In this document: positions 36,250 to 46,174 of the stretch, in pieces
Position numbering within the stretch: the first letter of the stretch is position 1
How the letters are laid out: the number at the start of each line of letters is the position of its first letter
Assembly: GCF_001039575.1 (NCBI RefSeq)
Contig: NZ_JIBT01000022.1
Location: 1-56,288 of the forward strand
Reading direction: 5' to 3'
Origin: Halomonas sp. PR-M31
GTDB lineage: Bacteria > Pseudomonadota > Gammaproteobacteria > Pseudomonadales > Halomonadaceae
DNA length: 56,288 nucleotides
The notes under the pieces: model-generated
What the model was told of the DNA's origin: nothing
Seen by the model: the letters and a program-made list of their open reading frames with translations, nothing else
Database searches by the model: none
Program-made: the position numbers and the translations under genes

Positions 36250-37614
36250 ATGAGCACATCGACGACCATGACGACGCCGCCGGAACACCCGGAGGATAGC
36301 CCACACCATGTCCGCAGCACCCACGACGTCAATGCCATGCCGCCATTGGGGCGCGCCGTCCCTTTGGGCATTCAGCACGTGTTGGCGATGTTCGTGGGCA
36401 ACGTTACCGTACCCATCATCATCGCCGGGGCGGCCAATTTGCCCGAAGCCCAAACGGTTTTCATGATTCAAGCGGCCATGTTCGTTGCCGGTGTCGCCAC
36501 CCTGTTGCAATCGCTGGGTATCGGACCGATCGGCGCACGCCTGCCTATCGTCATGGGTACCAGCTTCGGCTTCGTGCCGGTATTGATTCCCATCGCCGGC
36601 GACATGGGACTACCCGCAGTACTGGGCGCCTCACTATGTGGCGGCGTGGCCATGGCGTTGGTAGGCCTCTTTTTACCCTGGTTTCGCTTTCTATTTCCGC
36701 CGGTGGTCACCGGCACCTTCGTCATCATGCTGGGGGTGCTGTTGATGCCCGTAGGCTTCGCCTATGTCGGAGGCGGTTTTGGTTCTCCAGATTTTGGCGC
36801 CACTCACCATCTCCTGTTGGCCGCGCTGGTCTTCGCTGTCACCTTGGGTCTACACCAATATGGCCGAGGTATCTGGTCGGAAGCCGCCCCCCTTGCGGGC
36901 CTGTTGGTAGGCTATGGGGCCGCCGTTGCCTTCGGTTACGTGGAGTTCGGCAAGATCGGAACCGCAGAATGGATTTCGATGCCCGTCCCCTTGGCCATCG
37001 GTCTTGAATTTCATCTGGCTGCCATCGTGCCGGTCGTACTGCTGGCCCTGGTGACCTGCGCCGAATCCATCGGTGACATCGTTGGCACCACCGCTGGCGG
37101 CATGAATCGCGAGCCTACCAAGAAGGAACTTTCCGGCGGCGTCATGGCGGATGGTATCGCCAGCGTTTTCGCCGCTATCTTCAATGCCTTCCCCCAGATC
37201 AGTTTCAGCCAGAACGTGGGCATGGTCGCCCTGACCGGGGTCGTCAGCCGCTACGTGGTAGCCATCGGCGGTGGCTTTCTGCTGCTCGCCGGTCTGCTGC
37301 CCAAGCTGGGCGCCGTCGTTTCGAGCATCCCCAACTCGGTACTGGGCGGTGCGGTACTCATCATGTTCGGCATGATCGCCAGCGCCGGCATCAAGATGCT
37401 CAGCACCGTGGATTTCAACAAGCGAAACATGGTGATTATCGGTGTCTCGCTGTCTCTGGCCATCGGCTTGCCGGCCCAGGAAGGCCTCTATGCCAATCTG
37501 TCCACGAACATGCAGGCAATCATCGAATCCGGTCTGATTCCTGGCGCCATCGCCGCCATCCTGTTGAATCTGATCCTGCCAAAGGGTGAAAAGCCCATGC
37601 GCGACACCATCTGA
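36250..37614 (+). CDS. NCS2-family nucleobase:cation symporter
   Basis: 454 residues with about twelve or more helices after a polar N-terminus. VPLGIQHVLAMFVGNVTVPIIIA and GIGPIGARLPIVMGTSFGFVP are standard NCS2 openings; VTCAESIGDIVGTTAGGMNRE holds the conserved acidic transport residue and GGVMADGIASVFAAIFNAFPQ the second signature. It imports uracil or purines with protons or sodium. Its place next to the 8-oxoguanine deaminase makes a purine the likely cargo. AGGAG lies about 11 bases before the ATG; a TTG three codons earlier is less likely. A strong terminator follows at 37666. Confidence 0.88.
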   Translation: MSTSTTMTTPPEHPEDSPHHVRSTHDVNAMPPLGRAVPLGIQHVLAMFVGNVTVPIIIAGAANLPEAQTVFMIQAAMFVAGVATLLQSLGIGPIGARLPIVMGTSFGFVPVLIPIAGDMGLPAVLGASLCGGVAMALVGLFLPWFRFLFPPVVTGTFVIMLGVLLMPVGFAYVGGGFGSPDFGATHHLLLAALVFAVTLGLHQYGRGIWSEAAPLAGLLVGYGAAVAFGYVEFGKIGTAEWISMPVPLAIGLEFHLAAIVPVVLLALVTCAESIGDIVGTTAGGMNREPTKKELSGGVMADGIASVFAAIFNAFPQISFSQNVGMVALTGVVSRYVVAIGGGFLLLAGLLPKLGAVVSSIPNSVLGGAVLIMFGMIASAGIKMLSTVDFNKRNMVIIGVSLSLAIGLPAQEGLYANLSTNMQAIIESGLIPGAIAAILLNLILPKGEKPMRDTI

Positions 37615-37665
37615 GCTTTCCCGAAGGATCGTCTCAGTAAGCTTTTATAGATTCGTTTCTTGTCG

Positions 37666-37698
37666 GCCCTCACTCGCAGCATGAGTGGGGGCTTTTTT
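37666..37698 (+). terminator. Rho-independent terminator after the permease gene
   Basis: GCCCTCACTC pairs with GAGTGGGGGC (10-base stem with one G-T wobble, 7-base loop), followed at once by TTTTTT. It ends the deaminase-permease transcript about 50 bases after the stop codon. Confidence 0.85.
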
Positions 37699-37861
37699 AT
37701 GCTTACAGCATCCAAAATCCTGTCATCAAGAATTCTGCGACCAAAGCTCTACTTTACGTAAACGTCAACCCTATCTATTCTGCCATTATTATTTTGACGC
37801 CGAGCCCTAGCAGGTTCGGTGTACTCCTAATAAACGCCCAGATACGTTCAGGAGCAGCGCC

Positions 37862-39031
37862 ATGTATTCTCCTTATACGCCCCTCGATTTCGGTCTGGAT
37901 GAAACCCAGACCATGCTACGCGATCAGGTCAACGCCTTTGCCCGAGACGAAATCGCGCCACGAGCAGCGGATATCGACGCCGAGAACGTCTTCCCGGAAG
38001 ACTTGTGGCAAAAATTGGGCGATATGGGCCTGCTGGGAATCACCGTATCCGAGGAAGATGGCGGCTCCGGCATGGGCTATCTTGCTCATTGCATCGCCAT
38101 GGAGGAAATCTCTCGAGCCAGCGCATCCGTGGGGCTCTCCTATGGCGCCCATTCGAATCTTTGTATCAACCAGATAAAACTCAATGGCAGCCCTGAGCAG
38201 AAGGCCAAGTATCTGCCCAAGCTGATAAGCGGTGAGCACGTCGGCGCCCTGGCCATGTCCGAACCCGGTGCCGGCTCCGACGTGGTATCCATGAAGCTGC
38301 GCGCCGAGAAGAAAGACGACAAGTACGTGCTCAACGGCAACAAGATGTGGATCACCAACGGCCCGGACGCTCAGGTGCTGGTGGTCTATGCCAAGACGGA
38401 TCCCGGAGCCGGCTCAAAGGGCATCACCGCTTTTCTCATCGAAAAGGACTTTTCCGGTTTCTCCACGGCGCAAAAGCTCGACAAGCTGGGCATGCGCGGT
38501 TCCAACACCTGCGAGCTGGTATTCGACAACTGCGAAGTGCCCGTTGAAAACGTGCTGGGTGAAGAGAACAAAGGCGTCAAGGTGCTGATGAGCGGGCTGG
38601 ACTTCGAGCGTACCGTGCTGGCCGCTGGACCCATCGGCATCATGCAGGCCGCCCTGGATGTGGTGCTGCCCTACATCCACGAGCGTAAACAGTTCGATCA
38701 GTCCATTGGCGAGTTTCAACTGGTGCAGGGCAAGGTGGCGGACATGTACACCACGCTGAACGCCTGTCGTGCCTATTTGTATGCGGTCGCCGCCGCCTGT
38801 GATCGCGGTCAGACCTCGAGGAAGGATGCCGCGGGGGTCATCCTGTTCTGCTCCGAGAAGGCGACTCAGGTGGCGCTGGATGCGATTCAGCTCCTCGGTG
38901 GCAATGGCTATATCAACGAGTATCCGACGGGGCGTTTACTCCGGGATGCCAAACTCTATGAGATCGGCGCCGGCACCAGCGAGGTTAGGCGGATGCTAAT
39001 AGGTCGCGAATTATTCAACGAATCTGCATGA
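37862..39031 (+). CDS. liuA: Isovaleryl-CoA dehydrogenase
   Basis: 389 residues. FAD and acyl-CoA motifs: [51 protein letters not shown]. Unlike most acyl-CoA dehydrogenases the usual catalytic Glu near the end is Gly ([16 protein letters not shown]), and the base is instead in [17 protein letters not shown], the arrangement known for isovaleryl-CoA dehydrogenases. It oxidises isovaleryl-CoA to 3-methylcrotonyl-CoA. It heads liuABCDE. No liuR-type regulator is adjacent; the upstream 160 bases must hold the promoter. Confidence 0.93.
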   Translation: MYSPYTPLDFGLDETQTMLRDQVNAFARDEIAPRAADIDAENVFPEDLWQKLGDMGLLGITVSEEDGGSGMGYLAHCIAMEEISRASASVGLSYGAHSNLCINQIKLNGSPEQKAKYLPKLISGEHVGALAMSEPGAGSDVVSMKLRAEKKDDKYVLNGNKMWITNGPDAQVLVVYAKTDPGAGSKGITAFLIEKDFSGFSTAQKLDKLGMRGSNTCELVFDNCEVPVENVLGEENKGVKVLMSGLDFERTVLAAGPIGIMQAALDVVLPYIHERKQFDQSIGEFQLVQGKVADMYTTLNACRAYLYAVAAACDRGQTSRKDAAGVILFCSEKATQVALDAIQLLGGNGYINEYPTGRLLRDAKLYEIGAGTSEVRRMLIGRELFNESA

Positions 39032-39035
39032 CACG

Positions 39036-39106
39036 GTAGGAGCCCAATTTATTGGGCGATAAATGGCGAATCAACGCATTCATCGCTCGGTAAACCAAGC
39101 TCCTAC
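39036..39106. repeat. REP-like palindromic element (copy B)
   Basis: Opens with GTAGGAGCCCAATTTATTGG and closes with CCAAGCTCCTAC, so the ends are inverted (GTAGGAGC/GCTCCTAC), with an inner GCCCAATTTATTGGGC hairpin. It shares both arms with copy C at 40768 and fills the liuA-liuB gap, 5 bases after liuA ends. Confidence 0.75.
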
Positions 39107-39148
39107 ATCCACCGACTCAATGCCGATAGCCGAATTCAAGGAATCGCC

Positions 39149-40756
39149 ATGGCAATCCTGCAGACCCAGATCAACCCGCGCACCGAGGCCTTCCAGGCCA
39201 ACGACAAGGCGCTGCGCGCCGAGGTCGACAAACTGCATACCCTGACCGCATCCATCTGTCGGGGCGGTGGCGACAAGGCCAGGGAGCGCCACGAATCTCG
39301 GGGCAAGCTGTTCGTGCGGGATCGTATCGATCATCTTCTCGACGAAGGCGCGCCCTTTCTCGAGATCGGTGCCCTTGCCGCCCATGAGGTCTACGAATCC
39401 CCGGTACCTGCCGCCGGCGTGGTGGCCGGGATCGGCCGGGTATCCGGTGTTGAATGCGTGATCGTCGCCAACGACGCCACGGTCAAGGGCGGCACCTACT
39501 ATCCGCTGACGGTAAAAAAACATCTGCGTGCCCAAGAGATCGCCCGCAAGCATCGTCTGCCCTGCATCTACCTGGTGGATTCCGGCGGCGCCTTTCTGCC
39601 GCTTCAGGACGAAGTGTTCCCGGACCGGGATCATTTCGGGCGCATTTTCTTCAATCAAGCCACCCTTTCCGCAGAAGGCATTCCTCAGATCGCCGTGGTC
39701 ATGGGCTCCTGTACCGCCGGCGGCGCCTATGTGCCGGCCATGGCGGACGAGTCGATCATCGTGCGGGAACAGGGGACCATCTTCCTGGGCGGCCCGCCTC
39801 TGGTGAAAGCTGCCACCGGCGAAACCATTAGCGCCGAGGATCTGGGCGGCGCCGACGTGCATGCCAAGATCAGCGGCGTGGCGGATCATTACGCGGACAA
39901 CGATGCCCATGCCCTGCAGCTGGCGCGCCGCGCGGTGTCGCGATTGAACTGGCAAAAACGCGGCCGGCTTGCAATGAAGGAACCCAAACCGCCACGCCTG
40001 GACCCGGCAGAGATCTACGGCATCGTCGGTACCGATCTGCGCAAGCCCTATGATGCACGGGAGGTCATCGCCCGCTTGATCGACGACTCGGACTTCGATG
40101 AGTTCAAACGCTACTACGGCGATACCCTGGTCACCGGCTTCGCTCATCTGCAGGGTCATCCGGTGGGCATCATCGCCAACAACGGCGTGCTGTTCTCGGA
40201 GTCGGCCCAAAAAGGCGCGCATTTCATCGAGCTCTGTGCCCAGCGCAGGATTCCCCTCATCTTCCTGCAGAACATCACCGGCTTCATGGTGGGCTCCAAG
40301 TACGAGCAGGAAGGCATCGCCAAGCACGGCGCCAAGCTGGTCACCGCCGTGGTCTGTGTCAACGTGCCCAAGTTCACGGTGTTGATCGGCGGCAGCTTCG
40401 GCGCTGGCAATTACGGTATGTGTGGCCGCGCCTATGAGCCTAATCTATTGTTCATGTGGCCCAATGCGCGCATCTCGGTGATGGGCGGCGAGCAGGCTGC
40501 TAACGTGCTGGCCCAGGTCAAGAGAGAACAGCACGAACGCCATGGCACTGAATGGAGCGAGGAAGACGAGGCGGCGTTCAAGACGCCGATCCATGAACAG
40601 TACGAGCATCAGGGGCATCCCTATTACGCCAGTGCGCGACTCTGGGACGACGGCGTGATCGATCCGATTCAGACCCGAGATATATTGGGGTTGGCTATAT
40701 CCGCGGCGATGAATGCGGAGGTCGAGGAGACGCGCTTTGGTGTATTTCGGATGTAG
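39149..40756 (+). CDS. liuB: Methylcrotonyl-CoA carboxylase beta subunit (carboxyltransferase)
   Basis: 535 residues of the acetyl-CoA/propionyl-CoA carboxyltransferase fold. [21 protein letters not shown] opens the first crotonase-like half; [21 protein letters not shown] and [15 protein letters not shown] are acyl-CoA-site motifs. The second half has [22 protein letters not shown] and [15 protein letters not shown]. It transfers CO2 from carboxybiotin on LiuD to 3-methylcrotonyl-CoA. It stands between liuA and liuC, with REP-like elements in both gaps. Confidence 0.95.
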   Translation: MAILQTQINPRTEAFQANDKALRAEVDKLHTLTASICRGGGDKARERHESRGKLFVRDRIDHLLDEGAPFLEIGALAAHEVYESPVPAAGVVAGIGRVSGVECVIVANDATVKGGTYYPLTVKKHLRAQEIARKHRLPCIYLVDSGGAFLPLQDEVFPDRDHFGRIFFNQATLSAEGIPQIAVVMGSCTAGGAYVPAMADESIIVREQGTIFLGGPPLVKAATGETISAEDLGGADVHAKISGVADHYADNDAHALQLARRAVSRLNWQKRGRLAMKEPKPPRLDPAEIYGIVGTDLRKPYDAREVIARLIDDSDFDEFKRYYGDTLVTGFAHLQGHPVGIIANNGVLFSESAQKGAHFIELCAQRRIPLIFLQNITGFMVGSKYEQEGIAKHGAKLVTAVVCVNVPKFTVLIGGSFGAGNYGMCGRAYEPNLLFMWPNARISVMGGEQAANVLAQVKREQHERHGTEWSEEDEAAFKTPIHEQYEHQGHPYYASARLWDDGVIDPIQTRDILGLAISAAMNAEVEETRFGVFRM

Positions 40757-40767
40757 GCCACTGTTTT

Positions 40768-40836
40768 GTGGGAGCCCAATTTATTGGGCGATCAATGCTG
40801 GATTGCCCACCATCGCTCGGTAAACCAAGCTCCTAC
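40768..40836. repeat. REP-like palindromic element (copy C)
   Basis: GTGGGAGCCCAATTTATTGG at the left and CCAAGCTCCTAC at the right, nearly identical in both arms to copy B (including the shared CATCGCTCGGTAAACCAAGC segment); the middle differs. It sits 12 bases after liuB, in the liuB-liuC gap. Confidence 0.75.
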
Positions 40837-40879
40837 ATTGGCCAGATACTCCAAACCCACATGAGGCGAGATTGCCGCC

Positions 40880-41746
40880 ATGCCTGATACAACGAGCTAT
40901 TCCCGACTGCGCATCGACGATCGCAGCGTCGCCTGGCTGACCTTGGATCGCCCCGAGGTGCACAACGCCTTCGACGACGCCCTTATTCATGAACTCAACA
41001 ACCATCTCGACCAGCTATTCGAAGCCGTTGAGCGCGATGAGGTTCGGGTACTGGTGCTCGGCTCAGAAGGGAAACACTTCTCCGCCGGCGCAGATCTGAA
41101 CTGGATGAAGCGCATGGTCGACTACAGCTTCGAGGGCAATCTGAACGACTCTCGGGAACTGTCACGTTTGATGCATCGCCTCGATACCCTGCCCTGCCCT
41201 TCACTATGCCGGGTACAAGGCGCCGCCTATGGTGGCGCGGTGGGATTGGCCGCCTGCTGCGATATCGTCATTGCCTCGGAGGCGGCGCGTTTTTGTCTCT
41301 CCGAGGTGCGAATCGGTCTATCTCCCGCAGTGATCAGCCCCTATGTACAACGCGCCATTGGCGAGCGGCAGATGCGCCGCTATGCGCTGACCGCCGAAGT
41401 CATTGATGTAACCACTGCCCAGACGCTGGGGCTCGTGCACGAAGTGACCGCCAAGGAAGGGCTGGATGAAGGCATCGAATCCCTTATCGATACCCTGCTT
41501 GCCACCTCACCTCAGGCAAGTCGTGCCACCAAGGCACTGCTGGCGGATGTTGCCCAAGAACGTGATTCTGATGCCATCCGGGAACGCTGTTGCCAGGTCA
41601 TCAGCGAGCTGCGTGTGAGCCAGGAAGGCCAGGAAGGACTCAGCGCCTTCTTCGACAAGCGCCTGCCAAGCTGGAAACCGACTGGCAATCAGAACGATTC
41701 GAGCGATAAGCAAAACGACGATCAAAACAAGGAATCGCGCCCATGA
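40880..41746 (+). CDS. liuC: Methylglutaconyl-CoA hydratase
   Basis: 288 residues of the crotonase family. HFSAGADLNWMKRMVDYS and CRVQGAAYGGAVGLAACCDI form the oxyanion-hole regions, and FCLSEVRIGLSPAVISPYV contains the catalytic Glu. It adds water to 3-methylglutaconyl-CoA to give HMG-CoA. The last 20 residues are a polar tail rich in Asn, Asp, Lys and Gln (SSDKQNDDQNKES), not part of the fold. Its stop overlaps the liuD start by 4 bases. Confidence 0.93.
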   Translation: MPDTTSYSRLRIDDRSVAWLTLDRPEVHNAFDDALIHELNNHLDQLFEAVERDEVRVLVLGSEGKHFSAGADLNWMKRMVDYSFEGNLNDSRELSRLMHRLDTLPCPSLCRVQGAAYGGAVGLAACCDIVIASEAARFCLSEVRIGLSPAVISPYVQRAIGERQMRRYALTAEVIDVTTAQTLGLVHEVTAKEGLDEGIESLIDTLLATSPQASRATKALLADVAQERDSDAIRERCCQVISELRVSQEGQEGLSAFFDKRLPSWKPTGNQNDSSDKQNDDQNKESRP

Positions 41747-43797
41747 GTCTTGCCAACGCGCCGACGCCACTGTCCACGGTATTGATCGCCAATCGCGGCG
41801 AGATCGCCTGTCGCGTGATCCGCACCGCGCGACGGCTGGGCCTGAAAAGCGTGGCAGTCTACTCGGATGCGGATGCCATGGCCTATCACGTGCGAGAAGC
41901 GGATGAAGCGCTGCGCCTTGGCCCTGCGCCGGCCCGGGAAAGCTATCTGAACGTCAAGGCAGTCATTGAAGCCGCCAAACGGTCCGGGGCCTCGGCCATT
42001 CACCCAGGCTATGGCTTTTTATCCGAGAATGCCGAGTTCGTCGCGGCCTGTGAGCAGGCCGGCATCGTATTCATCGGCCCGCCGGCCAGCGCCATCGCCG
42101 CCATGGGGGATAAATCCGCCGCCAAGGCACGCATGGACGCCGCAGGCGTACCTCTGGTGCCGGGCTATCACGGCGACGACCAGGATGAGGCCACTTTAAA
42201 GACCGAGGCGGATCAGATCGGCTATCCGGTATTGCTCAAGGCCAGCGCCGGCGGTGGCGGCAAAGGCATGCGCATCGTCGAGCGCGGCGAGGATTTTCAG
42301 GCAGCGCTTGAAGGCTGCCGTCGTGAATCCCAGGCGGCCTTCAACGATCAGCGCATGCTGATCGAGAAATACCTGACCCAGCCTCGCCACGTCGAAGTAC
42401 AGGTGTTCTGCGACAGCCACGGTGACGGTGTGTACCTGTTCGAGCGGGACTGCTCGGTGCAGCGCCGCCATCAGAAAGTGCTGGAAGAGGCGCCGGCGCC
42501 GGGCATGACCCAAGAGCTGCGTCGCCAGATGGGCGACGCCGCGGTTCGCGCCGCCAAGGAGATCGGTTATGTGGGCGCCGGCACCGTCGAGTTCCTGCTC
42601 AATGCAGACAACAGTTTTTATTTCATGGAGATGAACACCCGTCTGCAGGTGGAGCACCCGGTCACCGAGATGATCACCGGCGAGGATCTGGTGGAATGGC
42701 AGCTGCGAGTAGCGGCGGGTCTACCGTTGCCCAAGCGCCAGGAAGAACTGACAATCACCGGACATGCCTTCGAGGCAAGGCTCTATGCCGAAGATCCGGA
42801 ACAGGATTTCCTGCCGGCTACCGGCCATCTTGAACGTTTTGAACTTGATATGGCTGGGGCAAATCTAGACCCCTCCCGGGTTCGTCTGGATAGCGGCGTC
42901 GAGGCCGGCGACGAGATCACGATGTACTACGACCCCATGCTCGCCAAGCTGATCACCCATGGGGACGACCGTGACCAGGCCCTGGCGACCCTCAACCGGG
43001 CCCTGTCGGCACTGGATGTTTCCGGCGTGACCACTAACCGCGCCTTCTTGCAGCGACTGGCCAGTCATGCGGATTTCCGCAAGGCCGAACTGACCACTCG
43101 TTTCATCGAGCTGCACGAGGCTGAGCTATTCAGCAAGGCAACTCTCGACAACGAGGCTTATGCCAGCGCGGCGCTATTCGCCCTTGATCTTTTACAGCGT
43201 GAGTCCCATAAGGATTCACCCTGGGCGCGTCGTGACGGCTGGCGGTTGAACGCGCCGGCCCGAATCCGCATCGCCCTGACGGACCCGGCCCACGCCGGTG
43301 ATGACGCCGACAGCTCTGCCATCCTGACCGTACTGGCCGAGCGTCAAGGAAAGAGCGCCTGGCGATTGCAGGTGAACGATCACATCCTTGAAGGTCAGCT
43401 ACAGAGATTGGAAGGCGATGGTGTTGCCATCCTGCTGGACGGCCATCGCCGTCGCTGGCTGGCCCGACGCGACCGCACTCCTCACGGCGACGTGCTGGTG
43501 CTTGGCGATGCAGAGCAGGAGACGCGCCTGTTCTGGCGTCGCCTGGACGCCGTCGATCACGGCCATCACGAGGTGGATGCCACCCTGACCGCCCCCATGC
43601 ATGGCACCGTGGTAACGCTTCTGATCGAACCCGGTGAGCGGGTCGAAAAAGGCACGCCGCTGATGGTCATGGAGGCAATGAAAATGGAGCATACCCTGAA
43701 CGCGCCCGCGGATGGGGTGGTCGAAGCGTTTCATTTCGCCGCCGGCGATACCGTCGGCCAGGGGGATGAATTGCTGACGTTCAATGCCGACGAGTGA
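41743..43797 (+). CDS. liuD: Methylcrotonyl-CoA carboxylase alpha subunit (biotin carboxylase plus biotin carrier)
   Basis: 684 residues. Order: biotin carboxylase N-domain (VLIANRGEIACRVIRTARR), ATP-grasp (KASAGGGGKGMRIVERG, then FFMEMNTRLQVEHPVTEMITG-like segment), C-domain (FEARLYAEDPEQDFLPATGHL), a connector region, and a biotinyl domain with VMEAMKMEHTLNAPADG, where the lysine of MKM carries biotin. It charges biotin with bicarbonate and ATP. It begins ATGA-overlapped with liuC, so stoichiometric coupling is likely. Confidence 0.95.
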   Translation: MSLANAPTPLSTVLIANRGEIACRVIRTARRLGLKSVAVYSDADAMAYHVREADEALRLGPAPARESYLNVKAVIEAAKRSGASAIHPGYGFLSENAEFVAACEQAGIVFIGPPASAIAAMGDKSAAKARMDAAGVPLVPGYHGDDQDEATLKTEADQIGYPVLLKASAGGGGKGMRIVERGEDFQAALEGCRRESQAAFNDQRMLIEKYLTQPRHVEVQVFCDSHGDGVYLFERDCSVQRRHQKVLEEAPAPGMTQELRRQMGDAAVRAAKEIGYVGAGTVEFLLNADNSFYFMEMNTRLQVEHPVTEMITGEDLVEWQLRVAAGLPLPKRQEELTITGHAFEARLYAEDPEQDFLPATGHLERFELDMAGANLDPSRVRLDSGVEAGDEITMYYDPMLAKLITHGDDRDQALATLNRALSALDVSGVTTNRAFLQRLASHADFRKAELTTRFIELHEAELFSKATLDNEAYASAALFALDLLQRESHKDSPWARRDGWRLNAPARIRIALTDPAHAGDDADSSAILTVLAERQGKSAWRLQVNDHILEGQLQRLEGDGVAILLDGHRRRWLARRDRTPHGDVLVLGDAEQETRLFWRRLDAVDHGHHEVDATLTAPMHGTVVTLLIEPGERVEKGTPLMVMEAMKMEHTLNAPADGVVEAFHFAAGDTVGQGDELLTFNADE

Positions 43798-43810
43798 CAA
43801 AATCTGTCAA

Positions 43811-43890
43811 TAATCGCCCGGTAAATCAGGCTCCTAACAAGCCAGCGACTACCGCTCTTGTAGAAGCTCGCTTCAGCGAGCGATAGTCGT
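43811..43890. repeat. Partial REP-like copy plus a second REP-type palindrome (copy D)
   Basis: TAATCGCCCGGTAAATCAGG and CTCCTAAC (43811-43838) match the right arm of copies B and C. Immediately after, GCTCGCTTCAGCGAGC (43866-43881) forms another perfect hairpin, inside a larger CGACTA/TAGTCG pairing. This second one resembles the classic Pseudomonas REP style (GTAGAAGCTCGCTTCAGCGAG). It fills the liuD-liuE gap. Confidence 0.65.
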
Positions 43891-43918
43891 TGACAGAGCA
43901 CACAGACAGGAGAAACAG

Positions 43919-44818
43919 ATGTCCTTTCCTTCCTCCGTGCGCCTTGTAGAGGTTGGCCCGCGAGACGGCCTTCAGAACGAGCCGGAGCCAATCGATACCG
44001 CCACCAAGCTTGCACTGATCGATCGACTGGGACTCGCGGGTATTCGTCATATCGAAGCCGCCAGCTTCGTCTCGCCCAAGTGGGTGCCGCAGATGGCGGA
44101 TCACCGCGAGGTAATGAACGGTCTTGAGCGACGCGAGGGCATCACCTATTCCGCACTGACCCCCAACCTCAAGGGGCTAGAAGCGGCCCTGGAATGCGGT
44201 GCCGAGGAAGTCGCCGTATTCGGTGCAGCAAGCGAGACTTTCTCCCAGAAGAACATCAACTGCTCCGTGGCGGAATCACTTGAACGTTTCGCTCCAGTGC
44301 TGGAACGCGCCAAGCAAGCGAACGTTCGCGTGCGTGGCTATGTCTCTTGTGTGCTTGGCTGCCCCTACGAAGGCGAGATAGCGCCTGACAAGGTTGCCAA
44401 AGTTTCCAAGGCATTGTTCGAGATGGGCTGTTATGAGATCTCCCTGGGCGACACCATCGGCACCGGTACCCCACTGAAAGCCAAGCGCATGCTCGAAGCG
44501 GTAGCCAAAGAGATTCCCATGGCCAAACTGGCTGCGCATTTCCACGATACCTACGGTCAGGCGTTAGCCAATCTCTACGCGGTACTTGAAGAAGGCATCG
44601 CGGTCATCGACAGTTCCGTCGCCGGCCTCGGCGGCTGCCCCTATGCCAAAGGCGCATCCGGCAATGTTGCCAGCGAAGATGTGGTCTATCTTATCAATGG
44701 ACTTGGAATCAAAAGCGGCATCGATCTGGATGCTCTGGCTGCCACTGGACACTGGATCACCCAGACCATTGGACGACCCAACCGCTCGAAGGTAGGCGTG
44801 GCGCTTTCCAAAAAGTGA
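43919..44818 (+). CDS. liuE: Hydroxymethylglutaryl-CoA lyase
   Basis: 299 residues of the HMGL-like TIM-barrel family. VEVGPRDGLQNEPEPIDT, SFVSPKWVPQMADHREV, YVSCVLGCPYEGEIAPDKV, HFHDTYGQALANLYAVLE and GLGGCPYAKGASGNVASED carry the metal-binding and catalytic Asp, His, Cys and Asn residues. It cleaves HMG-CoA to acetoacetate and acetyl-CoA, ending leucine breakdown. AGGAG lies upstream. Its 3' end runs into a short tandem repeat (44806-44854). Confidence 0.95.
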   Translation: MSFPSSVRLVEVGPRDGLQNEPEPIDTATKLALIDRLGLAGIRHIEAASFVSPKWVPQMADHREVMNGLERREGITYSALTPNLKGLEAALECGAEEVAVFGAASETFSQKNINCSVAESLERFAPVLERAKQANVRVRGYVSCVLGCPYEGEIAPDKVAKVSKALFEMGCYEISLGDTIGTGTPLKAKRMLEAVAKEIPMAKLAAHFHDTYGQALANLYAVLEEGIAVIDSSVAGLGGCPYAKGASGNVASEDVVYLINGLGIKSGIDLDALAATGHWITQTIGRPNRSKVGVALSKK

Positions 44819-44854
44819 ATGTTCCAAAAAGTGAATGTTCCAAAAAAGTAAATG
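44806..44854 (+). repeat. Three-copy tandem repeat at the liuE 3' end
   Basis: A 16-base unit TTCCAAAAAGTGAATG occurs at 44806 and 44822, and a variant with one extra A and one G-to-A change at 44838. The first copy includes the last codons and stop of liuE, so this looks like local slippage duplication. Confidence 0.8.
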
Positions 44855-44906
44855 GCCACGAAATGACCGATCAGAAACAGGCTCAGGCTCAGAGATGTGA
44901 CTCGTG

Positions 44907-46171
44907 ATGAAACTTCGCCGCATTGGAATCATTATTCTTATCCTATTCGCTGTGCTTGGTGTTGCAGCTTTTGCTCTGGCCTGGCGCTCGGAAATACCCG
45001 CTGTCACCGAGAATGCGCTCCCCGACGCGGATCACTCTCTGGCATCCAAAGGATTCGTGCTGGCAGAACTTGGTAACTGTGCCAGCTGCCATACCGCAAA
45101 TGACGGGCAGCCCTACGCCGGAGGTCGCGCCATGCCAACACCCTTTGGCACGATTCGCGCCACCAACATTACGCCGGATCGCGAGACCGGCATCGGCACT
45201 TGGACGGAGGAAGCCTTTGCCCGGTCCATGCGCGAAGGCATCGATCGCGAAGGCGCCCATCTTTACCCGGCCTTTCCTTACACTCATTTCACCAAGGCAA
45301 GTGATGAGGACATTCGCGCCCTTTACGCCTTCCTGCGCTCACTTCCCGCAGTAACACACGACGTGGCCGCAAACGATCTTGCGTTTCCCTTCAATATTCG
45401 CGCCCTGGTGGCGGGCTGGAATCTGTTGTTTCTCGACAAGGAAGAGCTCGAGCCCGTGTCGGATCAAAGCGAGCAGTGGAACCGAGGCCGCTATCTGGCA
45501 GAAGGCTTGTCTCACTGCGGCGCGTGCCACACGCCTCGCAACATAATGGGCGCCGAAAAGTCCTCGGAAAGGTATCAGGCGCGATGATCGACGGCTGGTA
45601 TGCCCCGCCCTTGAGCGGTGATGATGCACGCCCATGGAGCGTTGATCAGCTAAGCGATTATCTTGCCACCGGCTTCCAGCAGGATCACGGTGCTGCCGCC
45701 GGTCCCATGGCGGAAACGACCCTCAACCTGCGTCAGGCGTCGCCCTCTGACATAGAGGCCATTGCCGTCTATACCGCCAGTCTGAGCGACGGCAACGAGC
45801 AGAAAATGACGCCTATCGACAATCAGAACATCGAGGTGTCCCCCTCGACCCACAGTCTGTGGGTAGGCGCCTGTGCGAATTGTCATGAACAAGAAACCGG
45901 CGTTGGCCCCTCGAATGCGCTGCCTTTGTCCATCAGCGCGGCACTCCGGCAGTCGAGTTCAGCGAATGCGGTACGCACCATCGTCGATGGCATAGCGTCC
46001 TATCGTGACGATGGCGGCCCCTACATGCCGGCGTTCGGCGATATCCTGACGAACGAAGAGATAGTGAAACTCAGCCAGTATCTGCGCCGCCGTTATTCCG
46101 ATGAGGGGCAGTGGAGCGGGCTCGAGGATGAAATTTCGAAGGCGCGTTCCAGCGCGGATGGAAAGGAATAA
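44907..46171 (+). pseudogene. Three-heme membrane cytochrome c subunit, frameshifted
   Basis: An N-terminal hydrophobic segment (residues 6-26) anchors or exports the protein. Heme motifs are CASCH (about residue 58), CGACH (about residue 208) and CANCH (in the second frame). The first frame ends at 45587 after SSERYQAR; the next frame carries on as MIDGWYAPPLSGDDARPWS. Restoring one G in the GG at 45578-45579 gives SSERYQGAMIDGWY, the normal family sequence. So one base is missing from a G run, either as a real mutation or an artefact. This family of cytochromes accepts electrons from molybdenum aldehyde/hydroxylase enzymes, and the next two genes encode such an enzyme. Confidence 0.85.
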
Positions 46172-46174
46172 AGG

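Noticed and set aside
38140-38719. Several minus-strand frames under liuA
   Set aside because: Antisense shadows of a clear acyl-CoA dehydrogenase.
39080-40327. A 415-codon open frame on the minus strand
   Set aside because: It is the shadow of liuB on the opposite strand, produced by GC-rich codon bias; no motif is seen.
44806-44854. Short repeats as a CRISPR remnant
   Set aside because: The copies are directly adjacent with no spacers, and one includes a gene's stop codon; this is slippage.
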